This document shows, piece after piece, positions 1 through 9,563 of a DNA stretch of 44,173 nt. The DNA is taken from assembly GCF_002091955.1 (NCBI RefSeq), contig NZ_MKKY01000054.1, positions 1 through 44,173 on the forward strand, read 5' to 3'. Made by a program: the position numbers and the translations under genes. Every line of letters starts with the position of its first letter. Positions within the stretch are counted from its first letter, which is position 1. The notes below the pieces were generated by a model that saw nothing but the letters and a program-made list of their open reading frames with translations, made no database searches and had not been told where the DNA came from. This DNA comes from Rhodococcus sp. 1168 (GTDB lineage: Bacteria > Actinomycetota > Actinomycetes > Mycobacteriales > Mycobacteriaceae).

Positions 1-7
1 CGGAATT

Positions 8-31
8 TGTCAAGGTGGATGAGTCCAGTGG
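8..31 (+). repeat. Left terminal inverted repeat of the IS3 element
   Basis: Reading inwards from TGTCAAGG, this 24-nt end pairs with 1554-1578 through one single-base gap and a few mismatches. The inner 12 nt match perfectly. It lies just after the stop codon of the minus-strand transposase gene. Confidence 0.75.
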
Positions 32-34
32 GTG

Positions 35-1069
35 TTACGCCGCTATCGAATCGTGCTCTTGATCGGTGTCAGTTGTTTCTGCTGGTTTGTTGATCCACGC
101 GGTGTCTGGGAGGTCGAGGATTTTCGGTGCGGCAGTGCTGCCGAAGCGATGCGGATGTGCAGCGCGGGCGGCGTCGAGAACGAGACGGCGTTCGGCTGCC
201 TTGCGTGCAGCCAAGCCGTAGTGGACATCGGCGGGAGTGTGCAGTCCGATACCGGTGTGGCGATGTTCGTGGTTGTACCCATCGGTGAAGATATCCATGA
301 ATTCCCTTGCCTCGCTCAGTGATCGGAACCGATCCGGGAAGCCGGGGCCGTATTTCAAAGTTTTGAACAACGACTCCGAGTACGGATTGTCGTTCGATAC
401 CCGAGGCCGGGAGTGGCTTCGGGTGACCTCGAGATCCGCGAGGAGTGTCGCGACGGTTTTACTGGTCATCGAGGTACCGCGATCGGCATGCACGACGTGC
501 GGGACGCCATGGACCGCGAAGATCTGTTCCATCAATTCCTTTGCCAGCACACCGGATTCATGACTATGAACGTGCACTCCGACGATGTAGCGGGAGTAGA
601 TGTCGATCATCACGTACGCATCGAAGTACTGCCCTTTCACCGGGCCGGCCAGTTTGGTGATATCCCAGGAGTACACCTGCCGCGGCGCGGTCGCGACCAA
701 CTCTGGGCATGCCCTGGCCGGGTGCCGAGCGAGTCGCCGTCGATCGCTGACCTGTCTGTTCTCGCGCAACACTCGATACATCGTCGACACCGAACACAGG
801 TAGATGCCCTCGTCGAGGAGTTGGGCGTAGATCTGTAGCGGTGCGAGGTCGACGAACCGGTCGCAGTTGAGGACGCCGAGAATACGTCGCCGTTCGCTGG
901 TGGTGACTTTGTTGACCGGCTCCGCCGCTGGTTCCTGCGGCACCGGCGGTGTCGGTGCTGTAGCTGCGGCACTTCGACGTGTCGCCGTCGATCGGTGCAG
1001 ACCGGTGAGAACGCTGCCCTCGCGGGAGCTAATTCCGATGCCGGTCAGTGTGGTGTACGCAGTGGTCAT
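35..1069 (-). CDS. IS3-family transposase OrfB (DDE integrase)
   Basis: Catalytic subunit of the IS3 transposase, 344 aa. Residues about 58-105 form the HTH_21-type segment, followed by an rve integrase core. The catalytic triad is visible as D136 (SWDIT), D196 (HADRG) and E232 (SESLFKTLKY); the 35 residues between the second D and E give the classical D,D(35)E spacing of IS3. The ATG overlaps the orfA stop as ATGA (1069-1066), in the -1 frame relative to orfA. IS3 elements normally make an OrfAB fusion by -1 frameshifting; here re-initiation at the overlap is also possible. The first ~55 residues are low-complexity (Ala/Pro/Thr). The reading frame is intact, so the element could be active. 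Confidence 0.92.
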   Translation of the reverse strand: MTTAYTTLTGIGISSREGSVLTGLHRSTATRRSAAATAPTPPVPQEPAAEPVNKVTTSERRRILGVLNCDRFVDLAPLQIYAQLLDEGIYLCSVSTMYRVLRENRQVSDRRRLARHPARACPELVATAPRQVYSWDITKLAGPVKGQYFDAYVMIDIYSRYIVGVHVHSHESGVLAKELMEQIFAVHGVPHVVHADRGTSMTSKTVATLLADLEVTRSHSRPRVSNDNPYSESLFKTLKYGPGFPDRFRSLSEAREFMDIFTDGYNHEHRHTGIGLHTPADVHYGLAARKAAERRLVLDAARAAHPHRFGSTAAPKILDLPDTAWINKPAETTDTDQEHDSIAA

Positions 1070-1503
1070 CGCTTGTTGTTCTTCTCGTCGAAATCCGCGC
1101 TCTCGGAGAGAGATTCCAAGAGCGCGTGTGCTTTTCCCATGATATCCAGTGCGGCTTCGGTGGTGTTCAGTCGCTTGTTCGCGCGGTTCAATTCACGGGT
1201 GAGGCGGGCGATCTCGGCTTGCTCGGCGGTAAGCTTGCCGACCTTCTCGCCGGGCTTTTTGCCGACGAGAACACCGGCGTCGCGGTGTTTGCGCCATTCG
1301 CTGATCAACGACGAATACAGTCCCTCGCGGCGTAGGTATGCCCCGCCGTCGCCGCTCTGGCAGGCTTGCTCGTAAGCACGCACGTGTTCGATTTTCTCCG
1401 CCGCGGTGAACGCCCGTCGCCGTCGTGGTCCGTCTGCTCTCGGATGCGCTGAATCCATGCGTTCATTGTCGCCGCTGACCGGCGTCTTGGTGGTGATGGC
1501 CAT
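1066..1503 (-). CDS. IS3-family transposase OrfA (HTH)
   Basis: DNA-binding subunit, 145 aa. Residues about 30-75 form the Tnp_1 helix-turn-helix (FTAAEKIEHVRAYEQAC ... SEWRKHRDAG), which recognises the terminal repeats. Residues about 88-130 form a heptad-rich leucine-zipper-like helix (LTAEQAEIARLTREL) used by IS3 OrfA proteins for multimerisation. The start is the ATG at 1503, about 50 bp inside the right inverted repeat. It ends in an ATGA overlap with orfB, and the purine-rich tail (AAGAACAACAAG) just before the overlap is where ribosome slippage or re-initiation would occur. Related OrfA proteins are often about 100 aa, so this one has an N-terminal extension of about 30 basic residues. 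Confidence 0.88.
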   Translation of the reverse strand: MAITTKTPVSGDNERMDSAHPRADGPRRRRAFTAAEKIEHVRAYEQACQSGDGGAYLRREGLYSSLISEWRKHRDAGVLVGKKPGEKVGKLTAEQAEIARLTRELNRANKRLNTTEAALDIMGKAHALLESLSESADFDEKNNKR

Positions 1504-1553
1504 GGTGTGTGTCGATCCGTATCTCGCCCTGCATCAGGCCGGGTTGCTATGAA

Positions 1554-1578
1554 CCACTGGACTCACCTCACCCTGGCA
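1554..1578 (-). repeat. Right terminal inverted repeat of the IS3 element
   Basis: Complement of the left end. On the plus strand it reads CCACTGGACTCA followed by CCTCACCCTGGCA. It sits about 50 bp upstream of the orfA start codon, as expected for the transposase-promoter end of an IS3 element. Confidence 0.75.
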
Positions 1579-1736
1579 CGCAGGGAAGGCGCACAGTGTA
1601 ACCACAACGTGTTCGCATCCACGAGATGCTGATCATGACTGTGCGGACCGATCTTTAAGTGCACCCATCCTTTGCGCACGCAATAGGTTCCGCGCCGCGA
1701 AAAGCATGAGGTCTCGGTCGATCGGCGGATTGGGGC

Positions 1737-2690
1737 TCAACCCTCCGGCTCGGTGAGCCCCTCTCGCTCGTCACGTTCGGCCCATTCCACGAGCGGATCG
1801 ATGGAGAACACGGCATCGTCGATGCCCTCGTGCAGGTCGCCCAGTTCGGCGAACCTCGCCGGGACGGTGAACATCGTGAATTCCTGTGGATCGACATCGC
1901 TCACCTCGTCCCAGGTAATCGGTGTCGACACGGTCGCTCGATGGTTTCCACGCACCGAATAGGCGCTCGCGATCGTGTGGTCGCGGGCATTCTGGTTGTA
2001 ATCGACAAACAGTTTCTTCGGGTCACGGTCCTTACGCCACCAGGTGGTCGTCACGTCTTCGGGTGCCCGGCGCTCGACTTCCCGCGCGAAAGCCAGTGCG
2101 GCCCTTCGCACGTCCTTGAAACCCCAGTCCGGCTGGATCCGCACGTAAACGTGAAGGCCATGTCCACCAGAGGTTTTCGGCCAGCCGACGGCTCCGAGAT
2201 CGTCCAAAACTTCCTCCACGATACCCGCGACGCGCCGAACTCGGTCGAACGGGCAGTCCGGCATCGGATCGAGGTCGATCCGCCATTCGTCGGGCTTCTC
2301 GACATCGGCCCGACGGCTGTTCCATGGATGAAACTCGACCGTCGACATCTGCACAGCCCACGCCACATGCGCCAACTCGGTCACGCACAACTCGTCGGCC
2401 GTCCGGTTGTAGCGCGGAAAATTCACGCGTACGGTCTCGAGCCACGGAGGTGCGCCGTGGGGCACACGCTTCTGGTGGACCTTCTCCCCTGCGAGGCCAC
2501 TCGGAAAGCGGTGCATCATGCAGGGGCGTTCACGCAGCGCGCGAACGATCCCATCTCCGACGCTCAGGTAATAGTTCACCAGGTCGAGCTTGGTCGCTCC
2601 GCTCTCGGGAAAGTACACCCGATCGGGGTTCGAGATGCGCACCGTCCGCTCGCCCACCTCGAGTTCGATCGCCGGTGCTGCCCTGGCCAA
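1737..2690 (-). CDS. Stand-alone LigD-type DNA polymerase/primase (PolD-like)
   Basis: An archaeo-eukaryotic primase-fold polymerase like the polymerase domain of LigD, here without ligase or nuclease domains (317 aa). This family adds nucleotides, often ribonucleotides, at gaps and end-joining junctions. The visible active site is a metal-binding DxD at D139 and D141 (RIDLDP), the SGGHGLHVY nucleotide-binding motif at about 174-182, and the third metal-binding Asp in LFVDYNQN (D230). Mycobacteria carry comparable stand-alone enzymes (PolD1/PolD2) beside full LigD. The start taken is TTG at 2690; no in-frame ATG or GTG lies shortly upstream. No ku or ligase gene is in the window, so it probably works with partners elsewhere. 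It lies beside the IS3 element, with 158 bp of unrecognised sequence between them. Confidence 0.88.
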   Translation of the reverse strand: MARAAPAIELEVGERTVRISNPDRVYFPESGATKLDLVNYYLSVGDGIVRALRERPCMMHRFPSGLAGEKVHQKRVPHGAPPWLETVRVNFPRYNRTADELCVTELAHVAWAVQMSTVEFHPWNSRRADVEKPDEWRIDLDPMPDCPFDRVRRVAGIVEEVLDDLGAVGWPKTSGGHGLHVYVRIQPDWGFKDVRRAALAFAREVERRAPEDVTTTWWRKDRDPKKLFVDYNQNARDHTIASAYSVRGNHRATVSTPITWDEVSDVDPQEFTMFTVPARFAELGDLHEGIDDAVFSIDPLVEWAERDEREGLTEPEG

Positions 2691-2955
2691 GGTTTTACCC
2701 CGCCACGCACATGATGATCAGCGACTTCCTTGCCGTTCCTGACATTTCATGTGTTCCGGAATCTGTGACACACATCGGAAAATCATAGCCTGCTCACCGC
2801 TTTTGCGGGCTACAGTCAACCTCCAGGTGCACTGTTACGAGTACACCCAACCCATATGTGCTGTTGAGAAAGTTTGTACCCGAGGCTCCGCCCGCCCGCA
2901 GTGGGTGCATCATCGCTCAGTGCAATAGCACCGAGCATCTGACACAGGAGTTCAC

Positions 2956-3555
2956 ATGAGCGGAATCGCGGTCCTCCTACTAGGCGCCTTGTTGTGCTTT
3001 TATGGAATCCGATCTGTCCATCTGGCGGTACTGGCCGGAGGATTCGGACTCGGCTGGCTGGTTGCGAACATATTCACCGCGACCTTGACGACACTGTTCC
3101 TATTCGCGCTCATCGGCGCCGTCACGGCGTGGATCGTGACGACCCTGATCTTCAAATTTTCCACCTACCTCATTGGTGGCCTCACCGGCGCGATGATGGG
3201 GGCGCGAATCGCCGACCTGCTCCAGCACGGGGATAAAAGTTGGGCGCTGAGCGCGATCGTCGTACTGAGTTTCGCGGTCGCATCAGCGTTCATCGCTGAC
3301 AAGTACCGCGCGCGGGCGCTGTTGTGGCTCACCTCGATCGGAGGCGCGAGCATGATCCTGAGCGGCCTGAGTACGACTACGGACGCGCTCGAGTTCCTCC
3401 GCACCCCGGACACCTCTGGGCAGCAGGTTCTGTCGGCTGTCGCATGGATCGCGCTCAGCGTGGCCGGATGGATCGTCCAGCGCCACTTGTTCGCAGACAA
3501 GCTCGGTATCGAGACAGTCGCGTCGCGGCGTGAAACCGGGCCCGTCAAGAACTAG
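2956..3555 (+). CDS. Multi-pass membrane protein, DUF4203/TMEM198-like
   Basis: A 199-aa protein made almost wholly of hydrophobic segments (about seven membrane helices), rich in Gly in the pattern GGFGLGWLVAN ... GGLTGAMMGARIADLL. This resembles the DUF4203 (TMEM198-like) family, whose function is unknown. The start is supported by AGGAG six nt before ATG (2956). The C-terminal 20 residues are basic and probably cytoplasmic. It is monocistronic, convergent with the SulP unit downstream, and separated by about 265 bp from the divergent polymerase gene, a gap that must hold both promoters. The family assignment rests on topology and glycine pattern only. Confidence 0.6.
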   Translation: MSGIAVLLLGALLCFYGIRSVHLAVLAGGFGLGWLVANIFTATLTTLFLFALIGAVTAWIVTTLIFKFSTYLIGGLTGAMMGARIADLLQHGDKSWALSAIVVLSFAVASAFIADKYRARALLWLTSIGGASMILSGLSTTTDALEFLRTPDTSGQQVLSAVAWIALSVAGWIVQRHLFADKLGIETVASRRETGPVKN

Positions 3556-3589
3556 ATGCGGTCCACGCAGCTTGGGTGAACCGAGCCGG

Positions 3590-3730
3590 TCACAAGCCCA
3601 TCTGGTCGCTCGGCCACGATCCCCAGTCAGGGTCCTTGCCTCGAGCTGCTATGTCGGTTTTCCTGCGTATCATCCACCATCCGGTGAGGACGACGATTGC
3701 GGCGAGGGCAAACCCATCGATCCAGCTCAT
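3590..3730 (-). CDS. Single-TM microprotein coupled to SulP
   Basis: A 46-codon gene. Its ATG (3730-3728) shares its A with the TGA stop of the SulP transporter (TGATG), the signature of translational coupling. The product begins MSWIDGFALAAIVVLTGWWM, one hydrophobic helix with Trp at both membrane edges, then a basic stretch (IRRKTD) and a short Trp/Asp-containing tail (DPDWGSWPSDQMGL). The positive-inside rule predicts N-out, C-in. No family was recognised. The overlap suggests a stoichiometric small subunit or regulator of the transporter (inference). It could be a chance frame, but the well-formed TM helix and exact coupling argue against that. Confidence 0.6.
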   Translation of the reverse strand: MSWIDGFALAAIVVLTGWWMIRRKTDIAARGKDPDWGSWPSDQMGL

Positions 3731-5466
3731 CAGGGGTCCTGTTCGTCGGCCGGAAGCTCTGCACGATCTTCACGAAAGTCGTTGCGCTGGGCTGCCTGTT
3801 GCCGGACCCAGTCCTGGGCCTCGGAGTGCGCACACCGAAGGGCTTCACCGATGTTCGCCGTGCCGCGGTAGACATTGTCTGCGCCAAGAACGTCCAGGAT
3901 TCCTCCTAGTCGGAGTTGTTCGATCAATTGTTCGTTGTCGGTGACTACGACGAGCTTGTTGCCAGCTACATTCAAAGAAAGGGCATATTTTTTCAGGACG
4001 TCGAGCAACGTCGCCCCTGCCTCATCGGCGCCGCGGATCCGGAGAATCACCACCGATCCATGCGATTCGGGACCGACCTGAGGCATCCGGTCGAAAAGCG
4101 CGGCCGCAGTGGCGAAGAAGATTGCGCCGTACGGCTGCACGATCACCACTTCACTGCGCGGCAGGGTATTCGGCGGGCTGGTCTCCACGGCCGTGCCGTC
4201 TTCACGAATCAGTATCCGGCGGGTCACCAGCCGCGAGGACTGCATGATGACGAAAAGGATGACGGAGATCCCGACCCCGACAAGTACTGCGTACTGAAGC
4301 GGCACGATGATCGTCAACACGAAGGTGATGATCATGACGGCCAACGGAACATTGCCGGTTCGCGCGACCGCAAGGAGCTTCGATGGCCGAACGGTGCCCA
4401 CGCCCACCACGATGAGCAAGCCTGCGAGGGCGGGCATCGCGACACGTTCGACAACTGGAGCGAGGACGACGATTACCAGCGCCATCACGCCGCAGGCGTA
4501 GAGCAGGGAAGCACGACTGCGGGCGCCGGCCTGAACGACAAGCGACGTTCCCGACATCGACCCACCCACCGGCATCCCCTGGAACAGTCCGGCCACGACA
4601 TTGCCGGCGCCCTGCCCGACAAAATCCTGCGAGGCATGCGTTCGTTCACCCTCACGGTTCGGGAAACCCGCCGATACCCCTGCACCTTGGACCAGCCCGA
4701 CAAAGGCCAATGACAATGCGGGCACGATCAGCGTGGGGATATCACCGAGGACCGGCAGCACAGGTAGGGGGAGGGAACTTGGAACGTCCGCGACATCGCC
4801 GACCACAGCGACGTCATACCCCAGTTTCCCCGCGACAGCAGCGACTACGGAGCCGACGACGATCGCGACGACGAGACCGAGCGCATCGAGTTTGGTCTTC
4901 TGAAGTAGCAGTATCAATCCCACCGTCACGACTCCGACAACGAGAGTCGCCAGTTGTATACCGCCAGGGTGGATCAACAAGTCGAACGCACGGACGAGCC
5001 GATTCGGGCCGTCGGCCTCGTATCCAGTGAAGTTGTCGAGTTGGCCGAGCACTATGTTGACACCGACCGCGCCGACGAAACCGGTCATCACCGAGTTGGA
5101 CACAAAACGAAGAGCGCTGCCCAGACGAAGCAAACCCACGACGATCATCACCACCCCGGTCAGAATTGCCAGGGTGAACAGTGACCGTGCAGGATCGTTC
5201 TTCGACGCCAAATCCACATCTGCGACGATGATCGACATTGCGCCGGTTCCCTGGACCGCCATGAAAGTGGTGCTGGTGAAAAGTGTGGCCCCCGCCATCC
5301 CATACAGGTAGGCGTACAACCCAGCAAGGGGATTGACACCGGCAAGCAGGCCATTTGCGAGGCCGTCGGGCACGCTCTCGACGCCGAGGACGAGGCCGGC
5401 CATAGCGTCATCCTTGAACGTTCCCCGTCGGAAAATCGACCGCGGCGACATGATCGGAAATTTCAT
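3730..5466 (-). CDS. SulP-family anion transporter with STAS domain
   Basis: Inner-membrane SLC26/SulP transporter, a family that moves sulfate, bicarbonate or other anions. About 578 aa: an N-terminal membrane domain of 10-14 helices with the SulP signature near the first helices (AGLVLGVESVPDGLANGLLA), and a cytoplasmic STAS domain over the last ~130 residues (VVILRIRGADEAGATLLDVL). The substrate cannot be read from sequence; bicarbonate or sulfate are the usual choices. The frame is open for 53 more codons upstream, but the ATG at 5466 has GGGAG six nt before it and starts just ahead of the first conserved segment. The STAS loop has GADEAG where anti-sigma antagonists carry a phosphorylatable Ser/Thr, so phospho-control of that type is unlikely. 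It overlaps the following microprotein gene by one base. Confidence 0.88.
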   Translation of the reverse strand: MKFPIMSPRSIFRRGTFKDDAMAGLVLGVESVPDGLANGLLAGVNPLAGLYAYLYGMAGATLFTSTTFMAVQGTGAMSIIVADVDLASKNDPARSLFTLAILTGVVMIVVGLLRLGSALRFVSNSVMTGFVGAVGVNIVLGQLDNFTGYEADGPNRLVRAFDLLIHPGGIQLATLVVGVVTVGLILLLQKTKLDALGLVVAIVVGSVVAAVAGKLGYDVAVVGDVADVPSSLPLPVLPVLGDIPTLIVPALSLAFVGLVQGAGVSAGFPNREGERTHASQDFVGQGAGNVVAGLFQGMPVGGSMSGTSLVVQAGARSRASLLYACGVMALVIVVLAPVVERVAMPALAGLLIVVGVGTVRPSKLLAVARTGNVPLAVMIITFVLTIIVPLQYAVLVGVGISVILFVIMQSSRLVTRRILIREDGTAVETSPPNTLPRSEVVIVQPYGAIFFATAAALFDRMPQVGPESHGSVVILRIRGADEAGATLLDVLKKYALSLNVAGNKLVVVTDNEQLIEQLRLGGILDVLGADNVYRGTANIGEALRCAHSEAQDWVRQQAAQRNDFREDRAELPADEQDP

Positions 5467-5691
5467 GTCAGCTCCCGCCGCGGTGCCGTGCCCGCTGCAT
5501 TGTTCTGGCATTTTGTCGGCATGCTGCGCATGTAGTGGCCAACACGATCCCCCAGGTAAAAGAGCACTGGCCTTCCACATCGTCACCAATGGCCACGATC
5601 GACGTCGGCTTCGACGATAGGGCAACGGAATGGCCTCCGCATACCCTTTGCGAGTTCAGTGAAGATAGTCGACCTGTGGAGTGCCGAAACG

Positions 5692-5725
5692 AAAAAGCCC
5701 GACTCCACTAGGGAGTCGGGCTTTC
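5692..5725 (-). terminator. Rho-independent terminator of groEL2
   Basis: A perfect 13-bp stem (AAAGCCCGACTCC, 5694-5706, pairing with 5712-5724) around a 5-nt loop. On the minus strand it is followed by TTTTT. It lies 28 bp past the groEL2 stop and is a textbook intrinsic terminator. The T-run is on the minus-strand side, so it serves groEL2. Confidence 0.93.
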
Positions 5726-5751
5726 TCAGCGGTAAAGCGGGGGGAACGGAC

Positions 5752-7544
<1,793 letters not shown>

Positions 7545-7738
7545 GGTCGACCGGCACTGCATGGTCGATTTGCTGGCCCGACTTCCTCAGCGTTCGCTCA
7601 GGGCGCACCCGCCCAGCGTCGACGGGGGACAGAAACTCATGCTCGCAACTCTCCCGCGACCACCGGCGTCGACCCTATTCTTGTTCTCGACAACGGACGC
7701 CCGGTGAGAGCTCGGGCGACACAACAGATTGGGCATCG

Positions 7739-8086
7739 ATGTTCATTGCGACCGTCGTAGTAACGATTTTCCTCGCTGTATCGCTGACCTTCTCGGCGGT
7801 CGGAAAGTTGACCGAGAACCCGAAGGTCATCCCCATCATGGAACAGGTCGGCGTGCCTGCCGACAAGATCCCCTGGCTTGCCTACATCGAAATCCTCGGC
7901 GCGATCGGCCTGATCGTCGGACTGTTCGTCTGGCCCATCGGGGTCGCCGCCGCAACCGGAGTGATCTTGTACTTCATGGGCGCGGTCATCGCTCACTTCC
8001 GAGTGAAGGACAGCGGTTTCGGTCCCGCTGCATTCCTCGCCGCTGTCGCCGTTGCCGCGCTGGTTCTACGTCTACTGTCCGTGTGA
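7739..8086 (+). CDS. DoxX-like small membrane protein
   Basis: A 115-aa protein with four predicted membrane helices, beginning MFIATVVVTIFLAVSLTFSAVGKL and containing the DoxX-like AxGKL...P and YIEILGAIGLIVGL segments. DoxX-family proteins are linked to membrane redox functions; in mycobacteria one partners SodA and SseA. The precise role of this one cannot be told. The start is the ATG at 7739; the ribosome-binding site is weak, and the open frame extends upstream without conserved sequence. It is divergent from groEL2 and convergent with the GPP34 gene, 23 bp away. Confidence 0.75.
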   Translation: MFIATVVVTIFLAVSLTFSAVGKLTENPKVIPIMEQVGVPADKIPWLAYIEILGAIGLIVGLFVWPIGVAAATGVILYFMGAVIAHFRVKDSGFGPAAFLAAVAVAALVLRLLSV

Positions 8087-8109
8087 GCAGTCGGTGGCCG
8101 GCAGGTCCG

Positions 8110-8784
8110 TCAAGAGCCGGACGAAACGATGATGGGGACCATGACGGCAGCCGTGACCGCAACGTTGACATCCTCCACGGCCTTTCGGACCGCTGAACTG
8201 GCCCAATCGCCCTCGGCAATCTCCTTGGCGCGCTTTTTTACTGCCTTCTTGTCCACTCCTGGCAATACCTTGGGTATGGCATCGATGGCCGAAACCAGCG
8301 AAATCAACGCCGAAATCTCAGGGGCCGGTGTCGTGCCGTCGACGATCGCGCTACCGATCCCCTGACGCGCCCAGTTCTTGCGAGTCACCTCGCGCGCCGG
8401 CCAGGACACCGTAGGGAAGAGCCCGAGCACTTTGTCGTGACGTTCGAGAACCAAGCCCTGCTGGGCGAGCCTGGACCCCACTTCCTTGTTCAAATTCCTC
8501 TGAAGTTTCTCGATCACCCGCTGCGGCTTCAGCAGACCGTCTCGAGCTCCGATTAAGGCATGCGCACGTGCAAGGAGGGGGTCAGCGGGCGCCGGGCCCG
8601 TCACCGCGAGCCGACCCGCCTTGAAGGACTCGCCTTTCGAGGTGATGCGCACACAACCCTCGACAGCCAATTCCAGAACGACCGCACCGGCCAGCACCCG
8701 TGGAAATTTGGTGCTGTCGACGATCGGCTTACCGGTGACATCGTCCACCAGTAGCAGGAACAGGTCCTCGGCGATCAATGTCAT
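8110..8784 (-). CDS. GPP34 (GOLPH3-like) domain protein
   Basis: A 224-aa soluble protein beginning MTLIAEDLFLLLVDDVTGKP, the conserved opening of the GPP34/GOLPH3 family, followed by LAGAVVLELAVEGCV. In eukaryotes GOLPH3 binds phosphatidylinositol-4-phosphate on Golgi membranes. Actinobacteria have many copies of unknown role, proposed to bind membranes. A hydrophobic segment near the C-terminus (VNVAVTAAVMVPIIV) corresponds to the membrane-inserting region seen in the family. Its ATG overlaps the stop of the preceding DUF1801 gene (ATGA, 8784-8781), so the two are co-translated. Confidence 0.88.
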   Translation of the reverse strand: MTLIAEDLFLLLVDDVTGKPIVDSTKFPRVLAGAVVLELAVEGCVRITSKGESFKAGRLAVTGPAPADPLLARAHALIGARDGLLKPQRVIEKLQRNLNKEVGSRLAQQGLVLERHDKVLGLFPTVSWPAREVTRKNWARQGIGSAIVDGTTPAPEISALISLVSAIDAIPKVLPGVDKKAVKKRAKEIAEGDWASSAVRKAVEDVNVAVTAAVMVPIIVSSGS

Positions 8785-9200
8785 AGGCCGAGATTACCGA
8801 CAACGTACGGATACGAAACGGCAATCATCGCTTGCAGCACAGTGACGTCGACGTCGGACAACTTGTTGATGTAGAGGCAACCTGCGCCCGTCTTGTGTTT
8901 TCCGAGCCTGCCCAACAGCGCTTTCGACTCCGGCGCATATGTCAGTCCGTAGAGTGCCAACGACGCTTTCCGTGGCGAAAACCCGACCGCAAGTGCGTCG
9001 CCTTCCCTGCCACTGTCGTACCGATAGTGATACCGACCGAAACCGACCATCGTCGGGCCCCACATCACCGCCGGCATTCCGGTGGCAAGCGACATCATGT
9101 CGTGCAATGCAAGTCCGTCCGCACGCCGCACCGGATGCTCGACGGCTCGTAGCCAATCGAGGACGTCGACATCGGTAGGTCCCGTCTTGTTCTCTGCCAC
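8781..9200 (-). CDS. DUF1801 domain protein
   Basis: A 139-aa protein of the YdhG/DUF1801 fold (SCP2/iron-chaperone-like superfamily). Visible marks are the N-terminal VDVLDWLRAVEHPVRRADGLAL, the central MWGPTMVGFGRYHYRY and the C-terminal GAGCLYINKLSDVDV. No enzymatic function is established. The start is GTG at 9200 with a purine-rich AGGCGGAG just upstream. It overlaps the GPP34 gene by 4 nt (ATGA), implying a shared transcript and perhaps a shared role. A candidate 51-residue gene lies 41 bp upstream on the same strand. Confidence 0.82.
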   Translation of the reverse strand: MAENKTGPTDVDVLDWLRAVEHPVRRADGLALHDMMSLATGMPAVMWGPTMVGFGRYHYRYDSGREGDALAVGFSPRKASLALYGLTYAPESKALLGRLGKHKTGAGCLYINKLSDVDVTVLQAMIAVSYPYVVGNLGL

Positions 9201-9241
9201 TTCTCCGCCTGGGAATCGCTCTACGGGCCTTTGGGCAGAGA

Positions 9242-9397
9242 TCAGATCTGGCCGCGTCTTATCAAGTCGATTTCCCGTGGCGTCAGCAGCCGTTCCAACT
9301 GCTCACTCGGCCACTTACGGGGTCGCCCACTCATCCGGGCCGACTCGAGTAGCGGCACGTCCGCGCTTGTACGTCGCAACATCGAATGAAGGTTCAC
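9242..9397 (-). CDS. Candidate small basic protein upstream of DUF1801
   Basis: An open frame of 51 codons from GTG at 9397 (GGAG 9 nt before it) to TGA at 9242. The product ends SGRPRKWPSEQLERLLTPREIDLIRRGQI; the second half is strongly basic/amphipathic and reads like protein, while the first half is weaker. An internal ATG could give a shorter 30-residue product. No family was recognised. It is colinear with DUF1801-GPP34. Apart from this frame, the 363-bp gap (9201-9563) holds only the presumed promoter of the plus-strand DUF1206 gene, with nothing else recognisable. Confidence 0.35.
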   Translation of the reverse strand: MNLHSMLRRTSADVPLLESARMSGRPRKWPSEQLERLLTPREIDLIRRGQI

Positions 9398-9563
9398 GAT
9401 CGATCACTCCGTCGAACTGATTTGGCTGATTCCTCGTTTGTTCTATCGCCAGTGTTCGCCCGTTGTTACCCATTGTGTGTGAGGCGCGCTGAGGCGTTTC
9501 GGATCCGTCGTCCATGGGTAAGGTCCAGCCGAACGGGAAGCCACAATCGATCGGGGCTATAAG

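Larger units (their letters stand above)
8..1578 (-). mobile_element. IS3-family insertion sequence, complete
   Basis: A two-gene IS3-type element of about 1.57 kb bounded by imperfect terminal inverted repeats. Read inwards, the left end begins TGTCAAGGTG and the right end (complementary strand) begins TGCCAGGGTG; both then share the 12-nt block TGAGTCCAGTGG. The ends have the TG...CA dinucleotides usual for the family. The transposase genes are on the minus strand, so the promoter-proximal end is near 1578. No target-site duplication is visible (left flank ends ...AATT, right flank begins CGCAGG), which suggests an old insertion or a rearranged flank. Only 7 bases of the left flank are in the window. 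Confidence 0.85.

Noticed and set aside
1830..2714. 294-codon plus-strand frame opposite the LigD-type polymerase
   Set aside because: Antisense shadow; the minus-strand polymerase has all catalytic motifs.
9315..9515. 66-codon minus-strand frame before the DUF1206 gene
   Set aside because: It overlaps the better-supported 51-codon frame in another phase, has no ribosome-binding site, and its composition is not protein-like.
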